The position numbers and the translations under genes were made by a program. Of a stretch of 64,000 nucleotides of DNA, positions 60,511-64,000 are shown one piece after another (position 1 is the first letter of the stretch; the number at the start of each line of letters is the position of its first letter). This DNA comes from Microbacterium lushaniae. GTDB lineage: Bacteria; Actinomycetota; Actinomycetes; Actinomycetales; Microbacteriaceae. The stretch spans positions 2,728,001 to 2,792,000 of the forward strand of contig NZ_CP044232.1 of NCBI RefSeq assembly GCF_008727775.1. The letters run 5' to 3'. Under the pieces are notes generated by a model. The model was not told the origin of the DNA, ran no database searches, and saw only the letters and a program-made list of their open reading frames with translations.

Positions 60511-62934
60511 TCACGCCACGCCGGCGAGCGCACGCGCGAGGTACCGCCGGTGGAACAGGCGCACCACCTCGATCACGAGCACCGTCGTGACCGTGGTGAC
60601 CGTGACCAGCCACGCGCCCGATTCCCCCGGGTCGACGAGCTCGAAGAACTCCGTCGACTGCGGCACCGTGAAGACGGCGACGAGGGCGACGAACATCGCC
60701 CCCACGACCATCGCCTTCACCGGCGTGATCGGACGCGCGAGCACCGCGAGCACCCAGATCCCCACCACGGCGAGGATGATCGTCGCGCCGCTGCGCACGG
60801 CGGCCTCGTCCATGCCGAGCCGGCGCGCGCCCAGGTCGTAGACCAGGAGCGCGGCCGCGATCGCGAGCCCGGCAGGAACCGCGAACGACAGCGAACGCCT
60901 GAGCAGCCCGGGAACGTAGCGTCGCGCGTTCGGCAGCAGCGCGAGGAAGAACGCCGGGATGCCGATGGTGAGCCCGTCGGTGATCGACAGCTGCCGCGGC
61001 AGGAAGGGGAAGGGCAGGAGCAGCACACCGAACAGCACCGCCAGGGTGGTCGCATATGCCGTCTTGGTGAAGAACAGCATCGACACGCGCTCGATGTTGG
61101 CGATCACCCGGCGCCCTTCGGCCACGACGCCGGGGAGGCGCGAGAACCGGCCGTCCAGCAGCACGATGCGCGCGACGGCTCTCGTGGCGGCGGCGCCCGA
61201 ACCCATCGCGATCCCCAGGTCGGCGGCCTTGATCGCGAGGGCGTCGTTGACGCCGTCCCCCGTCATGGCGACGGTGTGACCGCGAGCCTGCAGCGCGCGC
61301 ACCATCCGCTTCTTCTGCTCGGGCGTGACGCGCCCGAAGACGGTGTTGTGCTCCATGACATCGGCGAGCTGGTCGTCGTCCTCGGGCAGCAGGCGGGCGT
61401 CGTACCCCTCGCCGACGTCCATCCCCACCTCCCGTACAACCGCCGCCACGGTACGGGGGTTGTCCCCGGAGATCACCCGGATCACCACGCCCTGATCGCC
61501 GAAGTACCGCAGCGTCCGGGCGGCGTCGGGCCGGATCCGCTCGCGGAACGTGATCACCGCCGCCGGGCGGAGACCGGCGGGGAGCCGTTCGGCGGCGACG
61601 TCTGCTGCAGTGAGCGCGTGCGGGGAGCGGGCGAGCACCACCGTGCGCCGGCCGGCGGCTGCAAGCGTCGTGACGAGACGGCCGACCTCCGTCGCCTTGC
61701 CGGCGCCGTCGGTTCCCAGGACGATCTCGGGGGCTCCGAGCACCCACGTCCCGCCCGCGTCGTCCCGGAACGACACCGCGCTCCACTTGCGCGCGGACGA
61801 GAAGCCGATCTCCCCCACCGGGTGACGCGGCGTGACGACGGGGAAGGACTCCCGCAGGCTCCGCGCGGTGGCGTTGGCCCCCGGGGCGGCGGCGTACCAG
61901 GCCAGCGTGTCGGCCACGCCGTCGGGGGCGTCCGTCATCGCGTGGACGGCGTCGAAGGCGATGTCACCGGCGGTGAGGGTCCCGGTCTTGTCCAGGCAGA
62001 CGACGTCCACGCGAGCCAGCACCTCCACGGCGGGCAGCTCGTTGACCAGCACCTGCTGACGGGCGAGTCTGGCCGCGCCGACGGCGAAGGCGATCGAGGT
62101 CATCAGGACCAGGCCGAGCGGGATCATGGCGGTGATCGCCGCAACCGTGCTGACCACGGCATCGGTCCACCTTCCGCTCCGCCACGCCGGGCCCCACCCG
62201 CCGGCGACCACCATCTGCGCGTTCAGGACGAGCAGAGCGACGGGGCCGATGATCCAGCCCATCCACACCAGCACCCGGTTCACCACGGCACGCACTTCGG
62301 ATCTGACGAGGGAGAACCGTTTCGCCTCACCGGCGAACCGGTTGGCGTAGGAGTCGGCCCCCACGCGCGTGACACGGGCCCGCCCGTCGCCGGCGATCAC
62401 CACCGACCCCGACAGCGCCTCATCGCCGACGTGCTTGTCGATGGCGTCGGCCTCGCCCGTCAGCATCGATTCGTCGATCTGCAGGCCGCGCGCCTGCGTC
62501 ACCACGGCGTCGGCGGGAACCTGGTCGCCCGGGCGCAGCACGAGGAGGTCGCCGAGGACGACGGCCGCCGGCGCGATCTCGCCCTCCACCGCATCGCGAC
62601 GGATGCGCGCGCGCGGCGCGTTCAGCAGCGCAAGCCGATCCAGGGCCGCCTTCGCGCGGAACTCCTGCACGCATCCGATGATCGAGTTGGACAGGGCGAT
62701 CGCCCCGAACAGCGCGTCCTGCCAGCGTCCGAGCAGCAGCAGGACGAAGAAGCAACCGAAGATGATGCCGTTGAACAGCGTGAAGACGTTGGCCCGGACG
62801 ATGTTCCAGACGCTGCGGCTGGTGTCCGGGGTGAACGCATTCGTCTCCCCCGCCGCGGTCCGTTCGGCGACGGCGGCGGCATCGAGCCCCGGATCCGCCT
62901 GGGCCGCCGCGACGGGACCGGGGGCGGCATCCAT
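60511..62934 (-). CDS. CtpE-like P-type cation ATPase
   Basis: An 807-residue P-type ATPase. The actuator loop is LTGEADAI (TGE kept), the phosphorylation site is DKTGTLT, and GDGVND is present. The fourth membrane segment reads MIPLGLVLMTSIAF, where Ca/Mn-type pumps have PEGL. The overall layout (no HMA domain, long C-terminal membrane half) resembles CtpE, a calcium uptake pump of M. tuberculosis; the ion here is unknown. Solitary; 59 bp downstream of the sugar permease stop, on the same strand. Confidence 0.85.
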   Translation of the reverse strand: MDAAPGPVAAAQADPGLDAAAVAERTAAGETNAFTPDTSRSVWNIVRANVFTLFNGIIFGCFFVLLLLGRWQDALFGAIALSNSIIGCVQEFRAKAALDRLALLNAPRARIRRDAVEGEIAPAAVVLGDLLVLRPGDQVPADAVVTQARGLQIDESMLTGEADAIDKHVGDEALSGSVVIAGDGRARVTRVGADSYANRFAGEAKRFSLVRSEVRAVVNRVLVWMGWIIGPVALLVLNAQMVVAGGWGPAWRSGRWTDAVVSTVAAITAMIPLGLVLMTSIAFAVGAARLARQQVLVNELPAVEVLARVDVVCLDKTGTLTAGDIAFDAVHAMTDAPDGVADTLAWYAAAPGANATARSLRESFPVVTPRHPVGEIGFSSARKWSAVSFRDDAGGTWVLGAPEIVLGTDGAGKATEVGRLVTTLAAAGRRTVVLARSPHALTAADVAAERLPAGLRPAAVITFRERIRPDAARTLRYFGDQGVVIRVISGDNPRTVAAVVREVGMDVGEGYDARLLPEDDDQLADVMEHNTVFGRVTPEQKKRMVRALQARGHTVAMTGDGVNDALAIKAADLGIAMGSGAAATRAVARIVLLDGRFSRLPGVVAEGRRVIANIERVSMLFFTKTAYATTLAVLFGVLLLPFPFLPRQLSITDGLTIGIPAFFLALLPNARRYVPGLLRRSLSFAVPAGLAIAAALLVYDLGARRLGMDEAAVRSGATIILAVVGIWVLAVLARPITPVKAMVVGAMFVALVAVFTVPQSTEFFELVDPGESGAWLVTVTTVTTVLVIEVVRLFHRRYLARALAGVA

Positions 62935-62993
62935 GCGGTCAGGTTACGCCGCGGCCCGCGCCGACGGTACGCCGGCTCCGGGCCGTCCTGCCC

Positions 62994-63977
62994 TCAGCCC
63001 TTGGTGCTTCCGGCCAGCAGGCCGCGCACGAAGTAGCGCTGCAGGGAGAAGAACACGATCAGCGGCACGATCAGCGAGACGAACGCGCCGGCGGTCAGTC
63101 GCTGCCAGTCCTGCCCGCGAGAGCCCACCATCTCGGCCAGGCGCTGGGTGAGCGGGGCGACATCCTGCGTTCCGCCGGAGAAGATGAGGGCGACCAGCAG
63201 GTCGTTCCACACCCACAGGAACTGGAAGATCGCCACCGACGCGATGGCGGGAGTTGCGAGCGGGATCACGACGCGGAAGAAGATCTGGGTGTGGCTGGCG
63301 CCGTCCACACGAGCGGCCTCGATGACGTCACCGGGGATCTCGGAGATGAAGTTGTGCAGCAGGAAGATCGTCAGCGGCAGCGCGAAGATCGTGTGCGCGA
63401 TCCACAGCGGCAGATAGTTCTGCTCGGGGATGAACGGGATGACATCGTGCAGCCACTGCTGGCCCGGCCGCAGCCACACCGAGAACGTCTGCAGGAGCGG
63501 GACCAGCGCCATCTGGATGGGCACGATCTGCAGCGCGAAGATGAAGATGAACAGCCCGTTGGAGAAGCGGAACCGCATCCACGCGAAGGCGTAGGCCGCC
63601 ATCGAGGCGAACACGAGGGGGAAGATCGTGGCCGGGATCGCGATCGCGAGGGAGTTGACGAAGTACGCGCCCAGCTGCGGCGAGGACTGCGACGGCGACA
63701 GCAGCACGTCACGGTAGTTGTCGAGCGTGAAACCGGGGTTCTGGAAGATCGTCCACCAGCCGGTCTCCTGGATCAGCTCGGCCGGGCGGAAGGACGAGAC
63801 GAGCAACCCGAACGTGGGGATCGTCCACAGGATGGCGATGATCAGGGCAGCCACCGTGGCGCCGCGGGAGGTCAGCCGCCGCTTGGTCCGTGACGTCGCC
63901 GTGCCGGCGATGGCGATCCGGTACTCGTCCTTGCCGTCGGGGGTGGGGAGGTCGACGGGGGCGACACTGCTGCTCAT
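62994..63977 (-). CDS. Sugar ABC transporter permease, MalG-type
   Basis: A 327-residue permease with an unusually long N-terminal tail (~38 residues), six membrane segments and the coupling loop EAARVDGASHTQIFFRVVIP. The end (RYFVRGLLAGSTKG) is diagnostic for carbohydrate-uptake CUT1 permeases. ATG start overlaps the stop of the previous gene (ATGA). Confidence 0.93.
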   Translation of the reverse strand: MSSSVAPVDLPTPDGKDEYRIAIAGTATSRTKRRLTSRGATVAALIIAILWTIPTFGLLVSSFRPAELIQETGWWTIFQNPGFTLDNYRDVLLSPSQSSPQLGAYFVNSLAIAIPATIFPLVFASMAAYAFAWMRFRFSNGLFIFIFALQIVPIQMALVPLLQTFSVWLRPGQQWLHDVIPFIPEQNYLPLWIAHTIFALPLTIFLLHNFISEIPGDVIEAARVDGASHTQIFFRVVIPLATPAIASVAIFQFLWVWNDLLVALIFSGGTQDVAPLTQRLAEMVGSRGQDWQRLTAGAFVSLIVPLIVFFSLQRYFVRGLLAGSTKG

Positions 63978-64000
63978 CGGATCTCCCTCTGCTTGCGAAG
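63974..64000 (-). CDS. C-terminal end of upstream permease (partial)
   Basis: Eight codons and a TGA are readable at the edge (LRKQREIR), overlapping the MalG-type ATG by ATGA. This is what the C-terminus of a MalF-type permease would look like, giving the usual CUT1 gene order. Too short for a firm call. Confidence 0.5.
   Translation of the reverse strand, partial: LRKQREIR

Overview
The window is high-GC throughout, apart from one lower-GC patch near 23.1-24.1 kb. It uses many GTG/TTG starts and ATGA/GTGA stop-start overlaps. It carries CsoR copper control, a mycothiol/thioredoxin-type arsenate reductase, several probable F420-dependent enzymes, cydABDC, a DUF222-HNH gene and SCO4848-family and DUF3105 proteins. 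This fits an actinobacterium, most likely Microbacteriaceae (Microbacterium-like); genus is inferred from family content only. No rRNA, tRNA, CRISPR array, IS element or phage module was seen, so this looks like chromosome.

Layout. 0-3.5 kb: minus-strand copper operon csoR-copZ-copA-copB with a palindromic operator in front of csoR. 3.5-4 kb: a universal stress protein. 4-10.9 kb: a divergent LacI regulator and a tightly coupled operon (MFS, YtcJ-type amidohydrolase, agmatine-deiminase-like enzyme, amidase) with a LacI-type operator between them. 10.9-16.3 kb: an oxyanion-flavoured stretch (ArsC, SulP, ACR3/BASS-like exporter, ChrA) with two PPOX flavin/F420 proteins. 16.3-18.2 kb: a metallo-beta-lactamase-fold gene and a small gene graveyard (DUF2231 pseudogene, Mn-catalase N-terminal fragment). 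18.4-20.7 kb: a diiron heme-oxygenase-like enzyme, a CDGSH protein and a GT2 glycosyltransferase in one operon. 20.7-27.2 kb: Zn alcohol dehydrogenase, LLM monooxygenase, an atypical block (CPBP protease, XRE operon, MDR reductase) ending in a relic of an LLM gene tail, then a DUF222-HNH gene. 27.4-32.2 kb: a complete branched-chain-amino-acid-type ABC transporter (livGFHM plus binding protein). 32.2-38.8 kb: bifunctional nuclease, 6-phosphogluconate dehydrogenase, cupin, Ski2-like helicase, MarR. 39-48 kb: flavodoxin-like reductase, PadR, a four-cysteine HTH regulator, moaA and cydABDC. 48-54.3 kb: modABC, an HTH-TOBE regulator and moeB, moaC, moaD, moaE and mogA. 54.3-64 kb: SDR/DUF2867, PAP2, Ddn-like reductase, Bcr-type MFS, DUF3105-DUF305, a CtpE-like P-type ATPase and the end of a sugar ABC transporter.

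How parts work together. The cyd genes make and assemble cytochrome bd. The mod genes import molybdate for the pterin cofactor made by moaA/C/D/E, moeB and mogA; no moeA and no molybdoenzyme lie in the window. Most new information is in the regulatory DNA: a CsoR operator, a LacI operator, an operator in front of the membrane-protein/XRE operon, a 19-bp palindrome before cydA, and two identical-geometry 12-bp palindromes 31 bp apart in the divergent mod/moeB promoter. The most interesting enzyme systems are the agmatine-deiminase/amidase operon and the HDO-CDGSH-GT2 operon, whose substrates are unknown.
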